Assembly: GCF_028769735.1 (NCBI RefSeq) | Contig: NC_088175.1 | Location: forward strand, 6,696,001 to 6,760,000 | Length of the DNA stretch: 64,000 nucleotides | Source of the DNA: Zonotrichia leucophrys gambelii | Lineage: Eukaryota > Chordata > Aves > Passeriformes > Passerellidae | Reading direction: 5' to 3' | In this document: positions 36,583-48,662 of the stretch, piece after piece | Numbering within the stretch: the stretch's first letter is position 1 | Layout of the letters: each line of letters begins with the position of its first letter | The notes under the pieces: model-generated | Databases searched by the model: none | What the model was told of the DNA's origin: nothing | Seen by the model: only the letters and a program-made list of their open reading frames with translations | Program-made: the position numbers and the translations under genes

Positions 36583-38540
36583 GCGTGGCAGGGCAAAATA
36601 TAAGAGCAAAACATGTTCACCCTCATATACAGATTTATGTCTCCTACATACAAAAACTTTGACTTCAGTCTAATTTATTTAGTGCCAAGTCCTCACCTGA
36701 AGCATGCCTAGCAAGGAGCAAAAGGATAACTGTATAGCCTTGGGTGTCATTATTGTAAAAATACTTTAGAAGTTCTTGGTTATGTAATGTTCATTTGAAT
36801 GCTCATAGAGAACACTGCTTAACTGTTCCATGTTTTAGTTGCCAAGTTATTACTGGTGCGCAGAAGATAATCTCTGAAAGAAATTATAAGATTACATTGA
36901 TTTAAATATAAAAACTGAATAGCAGAGGTATAAGTACATATCCTGAAGAGCATGAAAGAACATGCCTGAAAGTTTGAGATTAAAAAAGCTGCACCTAATA
37001 AAAAAAAGTGTGACTCAGAAGATGAATGCTGTGACATTGCCTCCTGTCTATTATGTTTTCTGAAGACCCCTGAGGTATCCACAACTGCCTTTGTACTACT
37101 GTTGATTGGATCCAGACCCACTAAAGTGATTTTCAACTTTTAGTCTTCTCTGAACTAGTCAAAATGTTCCATTTCTGCAGCAAGTGTTTACTGGTTTGCA
37201 AACAGCTGCTGCTGAAATGAAATCTCACAAAAAACCCAACAGTCACTGTAGAGTTATGCAGAGGAATTTCTGGACAGCTAAGAAAAAAAAAAAAAAGCTT
37301 CAATGTGTGACTGAAGTTAAAGGGAATTGTGATAGGTAGAAAGCAATTCCAAAATACAATGGACATGACCTTGGTGTGGTCTAAATATTTTAGTAACCTG
37401 GCCAGCAGGATGAAATAATTTTTCTATGTATTGATGTAAATTTGAGGTCACTGGACAAACAAGCAGGAAAGGAAAATGATAAATTAAATGAACGCAAACC
37501 TCCGAATCCACACCAATGTAGTGGAAGGTGTGCAACTCGAAACTATGTCACACTTTCAGACTGAAATGATATGACCAGTTCAGTGGGCTGAAAAATGCAG
37601 GAAATGTCTGAAAAGGGTTGTACACAATGGAAAGTTTCTAGGAACTGAAAAGGCATGCTTGTCAGAGTCTGTCAAAGGACAGATCAATACAGAGAGAAAT
37701 GTGTATGGATCCAAACAATACGTATATTTTTCTTAGGGTATGTTTCAAAGAAAACCAGGTATGAAAGGCCTGTGGCTTTTAATACATATTTTATCTCAAA
37801 TACATTTGTTCCAAGTAACCAGTACCTTCAGGAAAGCTTTATATACCGCTATTAACTGTTCCAGGAAGAAAATACAGGTTAAAATTTAATTCTTAAATAA
37901 TCATACAGGAGTGTGACTTCAGACCTGTGTAATTCTGCAGCTCCTTAGGATTTGAATCAACCTGAAAATTACACTTCAGTAACTTCAGGAATACATGAAT
38001 GAGTATCAAATTTCCAGCTATGTCTCATCTTTACACACCTGCTTTTTATCTACACAAGGAACCATATAACTCAACATTAGACACTGGCTTTTCTTGGTCA
38101 TTGGAAATCAATTTCTTTCTTAGAAAAGCTTTAACTTTCCATCTTACATTTAACTGCCAGTAGTACATATTCTGTGTGCAAGAGGACTTAGAAATAATTT
38201 TTGACCTCACCATTGCAACTATATGTATACATAACCTCAGGAATTGCGCATTTCTCATCTCAGAACATTTCTTTTTATCACACAAAATAAATACAAGCAA
38301 ACCTGATCAATACAAATGACTTACTAATCTGCAGAGGCTGTCGAAGAAAACAAGCTTGGGTTGGGATAATGTCATGTCTACATTTTGGAAGTTAAGATTT
38401 CACATACTATAAACTAAGACGGAATAAGGCTGGTGGTGAGAGGCAGAAACTTGGCCATGCTCCAAGTGAATTTACCATGCTTATGGAGCCATATTCTCCT
38501 CATAATCCTCCTAATCATTCCCTAGACACCCCAATATATT

Positions 38541-38674
38541 GGGATCACAGAATATTCTGCGTTAGAAGGGATCCACAAGGATTATCAGGTCCAGCTCTTA
38601 AGTGAAGGCTCACACAGGGATCAAACCTGTAACCTTGGCATTATTAGCACCAGGCTCTGGCCAACTGAGCTAAG
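38541..38674 (-). mobile_element. tRNA-Ile-derived SINE with CR1-like tail (TguSINE1-type)
   Basis: Read on the minus strand, the element begins with ttagctcagttggccagagc, a box A. It continues through a tRNA anticodon arm with loop tgctaataatg (anticodon AAT, isoleucine) and box B ggtttgatccc, and then a non-tRNA body. It ends in a CR1-type 3' tail (tggatcccttctaacgcaga, then atattctgtgatcc). A tRNA-Ile head joined to a CR1 tail is the structure known from the passerine family TguSINE1, which is thought to be copied by the CR1 machinery. The first bases of the tRNA acceptor stem are missing and several stem positions have changed, so this is not a functional tRNA gene. Confidence 0.88.
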
Positions 38675-39405
38675 AATATTAAGGAGTGGGAGGGACCTCA
38701 AAGGCCATCTAGTCCCAGTTACCCCCACCTTGGGCAGGGAAACCTTCCACTAACCCACAATGCTCAAGACCTTGCCCAACCAGGCCTTGAACACTGCCAG
38801 GGTTGAGGCATTGACAGCCTCCCTGGGCAACCCGTTCCTCACCACCCTCACAGTGAAGTTGTTCCTAATATCTAACAAAAATTTCCACTCTTTTGGTATG
38901 TACCTTGTGTTCCATGTACTATCACTGCAGCTTTCCTGTAGCCCCTTCAGTTGCTGTAAGGTTGCTGTGAGCTCTCCGCGCAACCTGCTCTTCTCCAGGC
39001 TAAACAGCCCCAGTTTCCCCAGCCTGTCTTTGTAGAAAAAGATGCTCCAGTCCTTTTTTCGTCTCCATGGTCTCCTCTGGACTTGCTCCAACAGTTCTGT
39101 TTCCTTGTTATGGGCGCGCCAGTGCTGGAAGCAGCACTCTGGTGGGGTCCCACAAGGGCAGAACAGAGGAGCAGAATCCTCTCCTTGACCTGCTGCCCAC
39201 ACTCCTCTGGCTGCAGCTCAGGACACAGTTGTTTTTCTGGGCTGTGAGCACACTTTGCTGCTCATATTGAGTTTTTATCAACCATCACCCCCAAGCCTTT
39301 CTCACAGGGCAGCTCTCAATCAGTTCTCTGCCCAGCCTGCAGGTGTGCCTGGGATCCAGATGTAGGACCTTGCATTTCACTTTGCTGAACTTAAAGTCTG
39401 AGAAT
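38675..39405 (-). mobile_element. CR1 LINE with decayed end of ORF2
   Basis: This is the longest CR1 copy with recognisable coding remnants. On the + strand it shows the expected reverse-complement blocks: gggagggacctcaaaggcca at the 3' end, aggccttgaacactgccagg, ttgttcctaatatctaac, ctgctcttctccaggctaaa, cctctggacttgctccaaca, ggtggggtcccacaagggca and ggaccttgcatttcac. The minus-strand frame over 38750-39202 keeps landmarks of the reverse transcriptase C-terminus (ELLEQVQRR, LGLFSLEKSRLRGEL, LDIRNNFTVRVVRNGLPREA) separated by damaged stretches. There is no intact endonuclease or polymerase, so it is a dead, 5'-truncated copy. Confidence 0.93.
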
Positions 39406-40147
39406 AATTTACTGGGCCTGCAAAGCTGCACCAGTGAAGACAGATGCAATGGCAATTGCTTATTTCCTAGACATCACCAGGTTCAGGCTGGTGCTTCATG
39501 GTGCTGTCATACTCCCTCCTGTGGGATTTAGTCTCATGGGCCAAATTTTGACCCCATATAGGCAATTCAATTCTCCCCTGTAGCCTTAGCAAAACCGGCT
39601 GAAAATAAAGTATTCATTCTTACTTTGATTTAAAGCAATGTATGCCCTAAAGGATTCAATTTCTATAGCCCTTGAGACAGAAGGGGGCAATTCCCTGCTA
39701 CAAAGGATGATATCCTTATAAAATGCAGATGAATGAAGCACAAGGTAGAATAACACCCTTTTTCATTCCTCTTACAAGAAGTCATTATGACAATAGCTAT
39801 TGTAAAGAAGAACTATAACCAGAGTAGATGTTTATATAGGATATTGAGAAGATTCAAAAATTCATGTTTAATCCAGGTAGGCTGCTTAATTCCTAAGGAA
39901 CCCTGTAGGTAGCCACTGAAGCATAGTGTCACAGACATTAACACAAAAAAATGAAAATTTTATTAATTTCTGCTCTATTACTATTTGTTGTACACGAGGA
40001 TTCCTACTGATCATTGTAGGCTCTCTTGCAAGACAATTGTCTGAGCATAGGGATGGCTTCCTGAAGGTGCATAAGCACCTTTAGAAATCACAGCCTCACA
40101 CACCTGAACTTCACAGGCATGAAGGGATTTGGGCCATTCTCTTAAGA

Positions 40148-40197
40148 GCTGAAGTCAAAGACCCTTGTGGTTCCCTTCCAACTCAGAAAACTCTGTA
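40148..40197 (+). mobile_element. Small CR1 3'-end remnant
   Basis: The words gacccttgtggttcccttcc and aactcagaaaactctgta follow the CR1 3' terminal consensus in sense orientation. Only about 50 bp are recognisable. Confidence 0.55.
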
Positions 40198-40300
40198 AAA
40201 ACTAGTAAATCTGTAAGAATAGAGGAAGACTGTCATGCAAAAGCTGTGGTAGAATTCCACAGCAGTAGAAAATGCCACCAATCTCCCATTCTAAAAGAAA

Positions 40301-40339
40301 TTTTCTAGGGCAGTTTCTAGGTTCTCATTTTCTAGGGCA
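40301..40339. repeat. 12-bp direct repeat, period 27
   Basis: The word ttttctagggca occurs at 40301-40312 and 40328-40339, with a partial copy (tttctagg) between them. Confidence 0.8.
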
Positions 40340-42840
40340 CCTGAGTACTAACAGAATCTTGCTGAAAGAGCAGACAAGATTTTGTTGCTCTAGGTCACAG
40401 CTCTTTTATACAAGGTTTTGAGTCCTCTTTCAGCCCTTCCAGCCTGCCACCATGATATAAAAATAGGCATTTGCTTTGTTCTTGGATGAATACCAAATTT
40501 TTCATTTCTATTTACAGTACTGTGATGTTTACAAGTAAGATTTGGGTTTAAATGCATTATAATGGAAAGTATATATTGTTTCACTGACTCATGCATCCAA
40601 TATGCTAAAAAATAAATAGTAAGAGGTGGGACCAGAAGGAAAGAGTAATGAGATTCTTTACCCAGGTCAGTGATCAAGCAGCCAAACACCTGAAAAGTCT
40701 TCCTGTGTCCTACTTTCTGGTCTGTTCCTGCTATTTCAGACAGGTGGGTTAATGTAGAACTAGCCTCAATAGCTGATATGAAGCTGTGGTATCTCCAGGT
40801 TATCAGAGGAAAGTAAGAAAGTGAACTACATCAGTTGCTTCAATTCTTTAGCATGATATCTACATGCCATAGCATATAATTAGGGCCCTTTATGAGTCTC
40901 ATACAGCAGTGGAAAATGTCATATGGCCACCTTTCCTGACATCCTGGCCTCCTTCTTGCCATGGTATTCCACATGACACTGCACAGTTTGTTCCCCTCTG
41001 CATTGCAAATTGGAGGTGACCATCAGGTCATCAGTAGCCTAAATCTTTTTTGTTAAGATGGGTATTAAAATAGATGGTTTAATTCCTTTAACATAATCTT
41101 GATTGAAAGAAGATAGTGTTCACTTCTTTTCACCATTCAGAGATACCAGGCAAATACAACAATTTTAAGACTTACTAGTTTAAACTCATTATTATATGAA
41201 GTGAGCATAGCCACTGAACTGCCAGCAACATACACCCTAACAACTTCCCTCTGTTATTTTTCCTGCATCTGCAGATTCCTGAAAACAGTCCTTGTGTCTG
41301 GCAATACTGAAAAAGAATCTCAGGTCCTAACAATTGCATGTGGGTGTGGAAAGCCAAATACTAAATCTTTAGTTATCTGGGGCTGCTGTTCCTCGGTACT
41401 TCCAAGGATTTCTATTGCATCATTATAATCTCTCTCCTCTGATACCAACACTGTTTTCCTGTACACCACTATTATGAAATGATCACTCTGGGTATAGTAG
41501 TAATGAGTAGTATTGCAAAAGTATTCACCAGTGTGTACACCTGGAGTTTCCAGGGTAGGTAAATTAGCTTTATAACACCACATAAGTGTTAGGCAGCCAA
41601 ATAGTCTAAGCTATAAAATCTGATGGTCAAAGGAAATGGTAGTACCTTCTGAGCTCATTTCATCTGAAATCAAAGACAAATCTAATTTTCCACTAATCAA
41701 GGTATCTCAAATATATCTTCTCAATCTCTGAGAAGACTTAGCCATGTTAGGCATGAAGCATGAAGTAGTATTAGTTGTAGCAGCAGCAGCCAAGCTGGGG
41801 CAAGATGTAGCTCAGCAAAGCCTAACAGTACAAGTATTTAACCAGCTTCACCAGTTAAATGCAGAGTGCTGGATCCTCTCTCTAATTTCCTTTTTTTTTT
41901 TCCATGACATTTATGGTTTGGTCACAGGATGTGGCAGCCAAGCAGGCCACGTGCAATTTCATCCCCAGCTAACACCTCCTGCCCCAGTGCTGTGGCGCTG
42001 ACTCCTTTTCCCAGGGCTGAGGAGTACAGCAGCCTTGTGCTGTAGGAGAGATCAGCAGAATGTTTTTAGAGCAGCAGATGTGACATCGTTTCACAAGCAA
42101 CAGAACGAGCAGATGGTGTTTGGAGAGCTCTCCTTGCCTGCTCCAAAACACCTCCGTGGGGTCACTAATGGAGCCTTGGTCTCGTTGAGCACTGCACAAA
42201 GCGACAGCGCTCCCAGGATGACGCACGTGGTCATTTACAGCTTCCCAGCTCATCAAATACAAATTAGATCAAAATCTTCCTCACAGAGCACAGACATCTA
42301 CAAGGCAGTGCTCAAAAGAATAAGCTATTTATTCAAGACAGGCTAAAATAGACAGTCTGAGCTGCTTCCCAATAACAAGAATGTGTTTCCAATGACATTA
42401 AGTGTTTCATCATGAAGTTTTTTATAGTTAGGGGTTTTAATTCAGTTGTCATCCCCTCTCTGCCCTCTCACCCCTTCTTTTTTAGAGGAGAGCAGCAAGT
42501 GAGTCAGGAGGGAGATATTTGTATAAAGGAAAAAAAACCCAATATTGCAATGGTGAATTCCTGCACAGGATTCAGAGCTCCAAACAGAAAACAAAATCAT
42601 TTTCCAGCAAAAGCTGCTCTTTGCCTTCAGAGGGGCAACTATTCAGACAGAAAAAAATCTGAGCCCATGCAGTTCACATTGATTTTGGTATCTTTTGGCA
42701 CATGTAATAGGAAAGCAAAATTTGCAATCAGAAATATTTAGTGTTCTTTTCCCAGTGATTTTTGTTAACATGACTTTTCCCCTTCCTTTGAGTTTGAAAA
42801 ACACTCCTCAATTGTACTCTTTATCTTTGGATGCCTTTAG

Positions 42841-42895
42841 AAAGAAATGGTTCTTTCAGAGTACTGGAAGCTACAACAGCCTTGGGACAATTACC
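42841..42895 (+). CDS. Candidate 55-base exon downstream of the serine-rich exon
   Basis: A pyrimidine-rich acceptor (actctttatctttggatgcctttag) precedes 55 bases that end at ttacc|gtaagc (GT at 42896). Joined in phase 0 to the exon ending at 35065, it would read KEMVLSEYWKLQQPWDNY and leave one base over (phase 1). The peptide has an ordinary globular-protein look and a second frame is also open. The phase match is the only link to the main exon. Splice-like pairs of this quality are expected by chance several times in this window. Confidence 0.33.
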
Positions 42896-44165
42896 GTAAG
42901 CAGAGATGCCTGAAAACTGCAAAGCCACGCAAGGGAAGGTGAAAGAGAAAGAGGTTGAAAAGATTAATTGATTTCTCTTTTCTGGTCCAGCTTTGGTCTA
43001 CAAGTGTTATTTATGACAAGGATTTTAAAGGTGCTTCAACTCATTTTTCATTTATTCCTTCATCCAGCAGCCTGTGTTTGCCATGTTTGCAAAATGTGGG
43101 GTTTGCCCTGCCATAGCATGGCTGTGGTAGATCATAAAAGCAAAGACCTGGGTGTGCACTGACTCTCTCACACAGCCACGTGCAATACTTAACATAAGCG
43201 TTTTCCTGGTCCACATAGTGAAAATCTCTGAACTCTACCAAGAAAAGATTAAAGTGCAAGGCACTGCCCAGAGCCAGAGGTTGCTCTGATTTAATTTTCA
43301 GTTGTTAGGGACTGATATTTTTTCCCAGTCATGGAAAGGTTTTCAGCTCTATTAAAATTCTGCTCAGTGATGTACTGCATGCAATTAATAGAAACATAGA
43401 TGTAACTTTGCTCCAGCACTCCCACTGTGTTCTAACATCTAACTGGAGTAAAATAAAAGTTTACTTATTAATATGAACCCACCACAGCAAGCATTTTGGG
43501 GACAGAAAAGAGGGAATCAGAATTACATTAATCTGCCAAAACTGCATTTGCAGCACTCTGTTTCCTCTGTAGGCTTGGTGAGCCATGGGTTTTAGTCTCC
43601 CATCTGAAAACATAATATTAAAACTTTGATCCCAACAAATTCAAAGAACAGAAATTTTTATGAATTATGGGGTAGTTTAAAAGGATTTTATACTAAATGT
43701 AGGTCCTGTAAATTAAGCCTAGCTGCCCCAACAGCATGACTCATGTCTCAAAATATCAGGAACTTTTGGTTTTGACCTCAGGTCAGATAAGGAGAAGAAG
43801 GACCCATATGGGAATCTATTTTATATTTATAACTTTTTTTTTTCATAAAGCTGAAAAAAATTGTATTTTCACAGACTAGCAGAAGCATTTGTTTCAACCA
43901 CTTCCTCTTTGCAAAGCAGCTTAAATTTGACCTTCTTAGATGAAACTCTTCAGTGCCAGGAGGTTTAGGTGACAGGAAAGGACATCTTGTGGATAAGGAA
44001 GAAGTAGATGCCACAAATCTTGAGTTTAAAACATGATATTCTCAAAATTAAGGTGGGAAGATAAGGGAGGAAATATTAAAAGGTAGAGGAAAAACTGATA
44101 GGAAAATCTTATTGAGAGATAAGTTCATGATCCTTAGTTGTGACCAGGGTCTCAGGGGTACCAAA

Positions 44166-44188
44166 ACTACTTGCTATTAGCAAGTAGT
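44166..44188. repeat. Perfect inverted repeat, 10-bp arms and 3-base loop
   Basis: The arms actacttgct and agcaagtagt surround att. No run of T follows and no flanking structure is apparent. Confidence 0.85.
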
Positions 44189-45069
44189 GCCTTTCTTTTG
44201 AGATACCATTGCTTTCTATCAACAGAGAGTAAATAAAACATGCAATTCTGCTTCTTTAACTGAGCTGGAAACTACAGTAGTGTGTTTATGCCCCTGTGTA
44301 ATACTCTTGAGAGGATGCTTTTGAAATTCCAAAAATGCTGATTTCCCAAAAGTAAGCAGCTACTTATCAAGTTTAAAGAAACCTTTCCTGTATAGAAATT
44401 CACTCTTAGTTGAAAAGCCTTCAAATGTTTTTTTTTTCTGTGTCACACTTAGTACCTAGAATGGACAGAAATTGTTTAAGGATCCCACTGTTGTCTCCAT
44501 TTCTCAAATTAGCAGTGTATCTACACCCAACTTCTTTTCCTTTTTCACTACCAAAAGGGAATTTCCAAATCTTCAGGACTTAACATTGAAAGAACCCAAG
44601 GGAGCTGGATACACCAGTGCTGGAGCACCTCTTGCTGAACAACTGTCTCCTGGACTGTAGTCTGCAGAGCCTTCTCTTGTGACACTGTTGGCCAACAGCT
44701 CTCAATTTCTGACACTAAATTCAATACCTGCAAAGACAAACTAAAATTATTCAAATCACATCTGTATCTGTCGAGCTTATGAGCTGTTTGCATTAATATT
44801 TGATGTTAGCTGAGCAAGAATGATCAGGGATATGGCAGTCTCAGCCCTCTGCTCCCTGCTTGGATAGAGAGAGCATGAGGAATAAATACCAAACCTGCTC
44901 CCTTGCTCTCTTAAAAATGAAGAGATATTTCCCCCAAAGAGCAGCTATTCCCTGGATAACTGTAGTGAAAAACCCCGCTCAATGTGTGAGCATGGCTAAA
45001 ATGAGCAGCTATTGAGGATTCCAAAGCTCCTTCACAACCACTTATTTCTCCAGCAGCCAGCCAGACCTT

Positions 45070-45420
45070 GGCTCCGCTTGCGATGCTGTGCGGTGCTGCG
45101 AGCGCACGGAGAGCACCAGGCACATCCTATTTCTGGAGACTCAGGGCTGATTCACAGCCTTGCAAGGGGAAATCTGGGAGTGCTGGTAAGACAGCAGGAT
45201 GTTCAGAGGAGCAGCAGTCAGAGGCTGGAGGTCTTGAGCAGAACTTGGTGACACTGGAAGGTGCCCAGGACACCGGGCTGGAGCTGCCCCCGGCTGACCC
45301 GGCAGAGCCAGGGGAGTCCCAGCCCCACACTGGGATGCCAAGGGAGCAGAGATGGAGGCAGCACCGTGCCAGGAACTTCCATCCTGCCACTCCCACCCAG
45401 CCAATCCCCAAGCAGCAGTA
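45070..45420. promoter_or_regulatory. Small GC- and CpG-rich patch
   Basis: About seven CpG fall within 45073-45117 (the ccgcttgcgatgctgtgcgg area), followed by GC-rich sequence to about 45420. The surrounding DNA is AT-rich and CpG-poor. It could be a small CpG island with promoter activity, an exon or a GC-rich transposable-element fragment. No element family is recognised and both strands carry open frames, so the nature of the patch is unresolved. Confidence 0.35.
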
Positions 45421-47442
45421 GAAGATAAAATATTGCCCAGTTATCATAAGGAGGAAACAGAACGACCATATTGCAACCCATGCAAAACCAAAGTTACTCA
45501 TGGAGTAACAAATCGCTAACAAAATCCTCCTAAAATTAACTTCATAAGTGCCCATATTTACCAGAAAAATGTAGAAAAGACCCTTCCTTTTCCCTGGATA
45601 AACCTGTCTTCTCTTGCTTCCTTTTGTGATGTTGTAGTAAAACAAAATGGAAGCTAAACCAGTCAGCAGTTCCGTGAGGGAAGCGTACAGTCCATTGTAA
45701 TCAATGCAGTTAATTAAAAATACAATTAAAACAGAATCAGTCATGAGAATTGGAACACAATAAATAATTAAAACAAAATTAGTTTGGCTCTTTTGTTGAG
45801 CCATTCAGTCCCCATTTAAAAGTAAATGGCTTTTTACTTCATTGATAGCTACAAAAGCAGACCTCTGCAGCCCCAAGTTCTTCCAGTGTTAAGGTGGAAA
45901 TGTATAAGGTCTTCTCCCCTTCCTCTTTCTCTACACACCTTCCACAACCAATCTACCATTCAACTCCCAGTGCTGCAAAATCAGAAGCTGGTCTGAGGAG
46001 CTGCAAATACAGAGCAGAAAAGCAGCATATGGTAGTAGAAAATAACAAAATGCCTGTTAATTATTCCAACCAAACATGAAACATTTCCCTACAGCAGGAG
46101 GGAAGCTGTTGGCAAATTATTATTTATGCGTTTATTTATGTTGGAAATAGGCAAGGGCAGAAAGAAGTGAGACTGTTCCACTCACAAGCTACTGGCAGTT
46201 TTTTGTATCATATTGCTCATAACCATTCTGGAGTGTAGAAACTAACATTGCAGGAAGCAACTTAGGAAGGAAAGAGGCTTTGTTCTTCAACCACCAGGCC
46301 TTCAGAACAAGTGCATAATGCTAATGTCTCATTTCTGAGCTCAGGTCTGCAGGAATTCCTTTTACAGGTGATTACATCTCTGACTGATATTACCCCAGCA
46401 GTATTGCAGCTCTATAAATTGTGTATTGACAGCTCTGGTTGGTTTCCTGTTTTTCTTGTATTTGCATTCGTTCACATCTTAAATGTTCCTTCCTTCCTTG
46501 AAGGAAATAAATCTCTCCTCCATGTTGGGAAATGTGAGTAACAAAGAGTGGGATGCTGAGAAGAAAGTTTCAGCTTTCACTTTCCCATTGCATAAGCTTT
46601 CAAGTTCTTCCAGTTGAGAAGGAAGAAACAAGTGAACCTTCCTGGCTGAGTCACTATTTAATAACGCAATAATTAACTAAACATCATGACAAGCAGGGAT
46701 TAAGTATTTTCTACTCCTAATGAACTTCCATCATCAGAAGAAAAACAAGAGGTAGCTCTTCTAGTAACTCAGTTATTTTAGTACTCCTGATCAATATCTT
46801 GATTTTTACATTTCTCAAAGTTATGAAGCCTAATAGCCATAATAAATATTAGTATGTGTCCTTTAAGCTATAATGGAATTTTATGTAGGTGCATATGCAC
46901 TGCTGTAATTTGTAGGATGAACTGGCTAACAAATGTCTTTTAAATCCTTACTTTCTGTGGAACAACAATTGTTAACACCACAGCTGTTCCAATGATTGTT
47001 ACTTATTGTGCCAACAATTATTTTCCAGATAAATATTGTGGTAAAGTGTAGGTAAATTTAGATACAAATTTATAGGGAATAAAATTGGCTTTTCTTACAA
47101 TTGTCTCCACTGCTTTATTGCATAACTTTGGGTAAGGGTCAAATTTGGCAGTTCCTCAGTTTCTCCAGCTGCAAAATAAAAATAACTCTTAATCAGTTTG
47201 TTTAGTGTTTCAAGATCCTCTCATAAAATGGATGTGTTGCAAAAACATCTTTAGAAAAATGAGGAATCCTTATTCTAATATATGCTGGAAATTTTTCCTA
47301 GCCCCCTATAGTACTTATCAAATCTATGATATTTAGGAGTGTTTCTGTTCTTGCTATTCTGAAGTGTTTATGCCTTGCTTTGGTTTTTGTTAAAAACTTT
47401 TAAGATGTAGCCTGCAACTGAAAACATGGCATCTTTTCCTGG

Positions 47443-47480
47443 AATAGATAATTATACAGATAATTAAATAGATAATTACA
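47443..47480. repeat. Short AT-rich tandem repeat (agataatta units)
   Basis: Three units containing agataatta(t/c) follow one another about 15 bases apart. This is simple-sequence DNA. Confidence 0.7.
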
Positions 47481-47544
47481 TTATGATGAGTGTTAGAATA
47501 TCATATAATCTTTCTATCTGAGAGAAAACAACTAAGAAGTGAAA

Positions 47545-47700
47545 GAGGCTCCCCGTGGAAGTGGACACAGCACCAAGCCCATCAAAGTGTTTGGACAATG
47601 TTCTCAGGCCCCTCGTGTGATCTTTGGGGTTTCCTGTGCAGGGCCAGGAGTGGGACTCGATGACCCTGATGGGTCCATTCCAACTCAGGATAGTCTATGA
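47545..47700 (+). mobile_element. CR1 LINE 3'-end fragment
   Basis: The sense-order CR1 blocks aaagtgtttggacaatgttc, tcaggcccctcgtgtgatc, tttcctgtgcagggccagga and ggactcgatgaccctgatgg end in ccattccaactcaggatagt and ctatga. The same subfamily wording appears in the minus-strand copy at 2674-3080. Confidence 0.9.
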
Positions 47701-48470
47701 ACATTTGGGAAATCGGGCCTACAAGGTAAAGGTCTGGCATTGCTTCAGTCCCTCTTGAGGCACTGAGGGACAACAGAATGTTGTGCTTACTGCCCTAATA
47801 CTCTAAGTCAGGAACATATGTTTATTTTATTCCTCAGTTTTCTAAAATTATTTATAGTGAGCAATCCTTTTCCAGTGGGCAGTTTTGCATGCCTCATTCC
47901 CAGGTCAACTAAATTAGACGCACACTCAGCCAAAAGAATTACCTGTTTCTACAAATGACTCTACACTTTCCTTTTTTTTACTAGAGCACATAGATTGACA
48001 CTGAATTGTGTCACTAATACCTTTTTATTATTTCACACAGCATAGTCCATGAACGTCCTAGTCATAAAAGAATTTTACTAGTTGAAAAGAAAATTTATGT
48101 ATTGCAATTGATAATTTTTGCTCCAGACCAGTAAGACTGATTATTTCCAAAGTTACTTACACCCTATTATCACAAAACCTCATTATTTTTCTTCCAGATT
48201 AAGCCATAAACTCTGTAAACCTTAGTAATAGCACTAACGTGTTTTCTAGGGAAATTCCTTGAGCATGGGGTATAACAGGTTTTTCCAACAAAGGTGTTGG
48301 ATGTGTCAAAATAAATCTACTATGCTGTCTGTATTCCTTGGTCTTTTTAAGGGCATCTAAATTGATGAACATATTAACGCCTTTGTGTACCATCTAAATT
48401 TCTCTCCCTGAAGAAATTATTCTTTTGTACTTATGTAGTTCCAGTTGGGATGGATGCAACAAAAATAAAA
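47701..48470. other. Non-coding, nothing recognised
   Basis: AT-rich DNA between two CR1 fragments, with no exon or element seen. Confidence 0.5.
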
Positions 48471-48662
48471 TAGAATCATAAAACCATGGAATCAACAAAG
48501 TTGGAAGGGACCTTTAAGATCATCCAGTCCAACCATTAACTCATCACTGGCCCTGTAACCCCTAAACCACTAAACCACACCACCCAGCACCACACCCAGA
48601 TACCTCCGGAACCCCTCCAGGGATGGTAACTCTCCAAACTCCCTGGGCAGCCTATTCCTATT
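48471..48662 (-). mobile_element. CR1 LINE 3'-end fragment
   Basis: The + strand reads tagaatcataaaaccatgga, then ttggaagggacctttaagat and catccagtccaacc. It continues through ggcagcctattccta, which is the reverse complement of a CR1 3' end. The tail is intact enough to suggest a moderately young copy. Confidence 0.92.

Larger units (their letters stand above)
35066..38540. other. Intron or 3' flank of the serine-rich exon, mostly unannotated
   Basis: This stretch holds an A21 run at 35673-35693 and a candidate alternative last exon at 36065. The segment at 36380-36600 has moderate GC content in which I see no repeat or frame. Otherwise nothing is recognised. Confidence 0.45.
39406..42840. 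other. Mostly non-coding stretch
   Basis: Apart from a small CR1 remnant (40148-40197) and a direct repeat at 40301-40339, I recognise nothing. The segment 41900-42250 is more GC-rich and has a 103-codon + frame without recognisable motifs. Confidence 0.45.
42896..47544. other. Mostly non-coding stretch with one CpG-dense patch
   Basis: The stretch holds a perfect hairpin at 44166-44188 and the CpG-rich patch at 45070-45420, listed separately. No other exon or transposable element is recognised. Confidence 0.45.

Noticed and set aside
38607..38674. Functional tRNA-Ile gene on the minus strand
   Set aside because: The 5' acceptor-stem bases are missing, several stem positions are changed, and a CR1-type tail follows. 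It is the head of a SINE.
38750..39202. 150-codon minus-strand protein gene
   Set aside because: Its landmarks are those of the CR1 reverse transcriptase end. It is a decayed repeat.
41275..41428. Possible exon after a strong acceptor at 41274
   Set aside because: No suitable donor before the stop, and the peptide is not convincing as a terminal exon.
46504..46533. 30-base microexon candidate ending at gtgagt
   Set aside because: The acceptor ends in gaag, and the segment lacks support from phase or composition.
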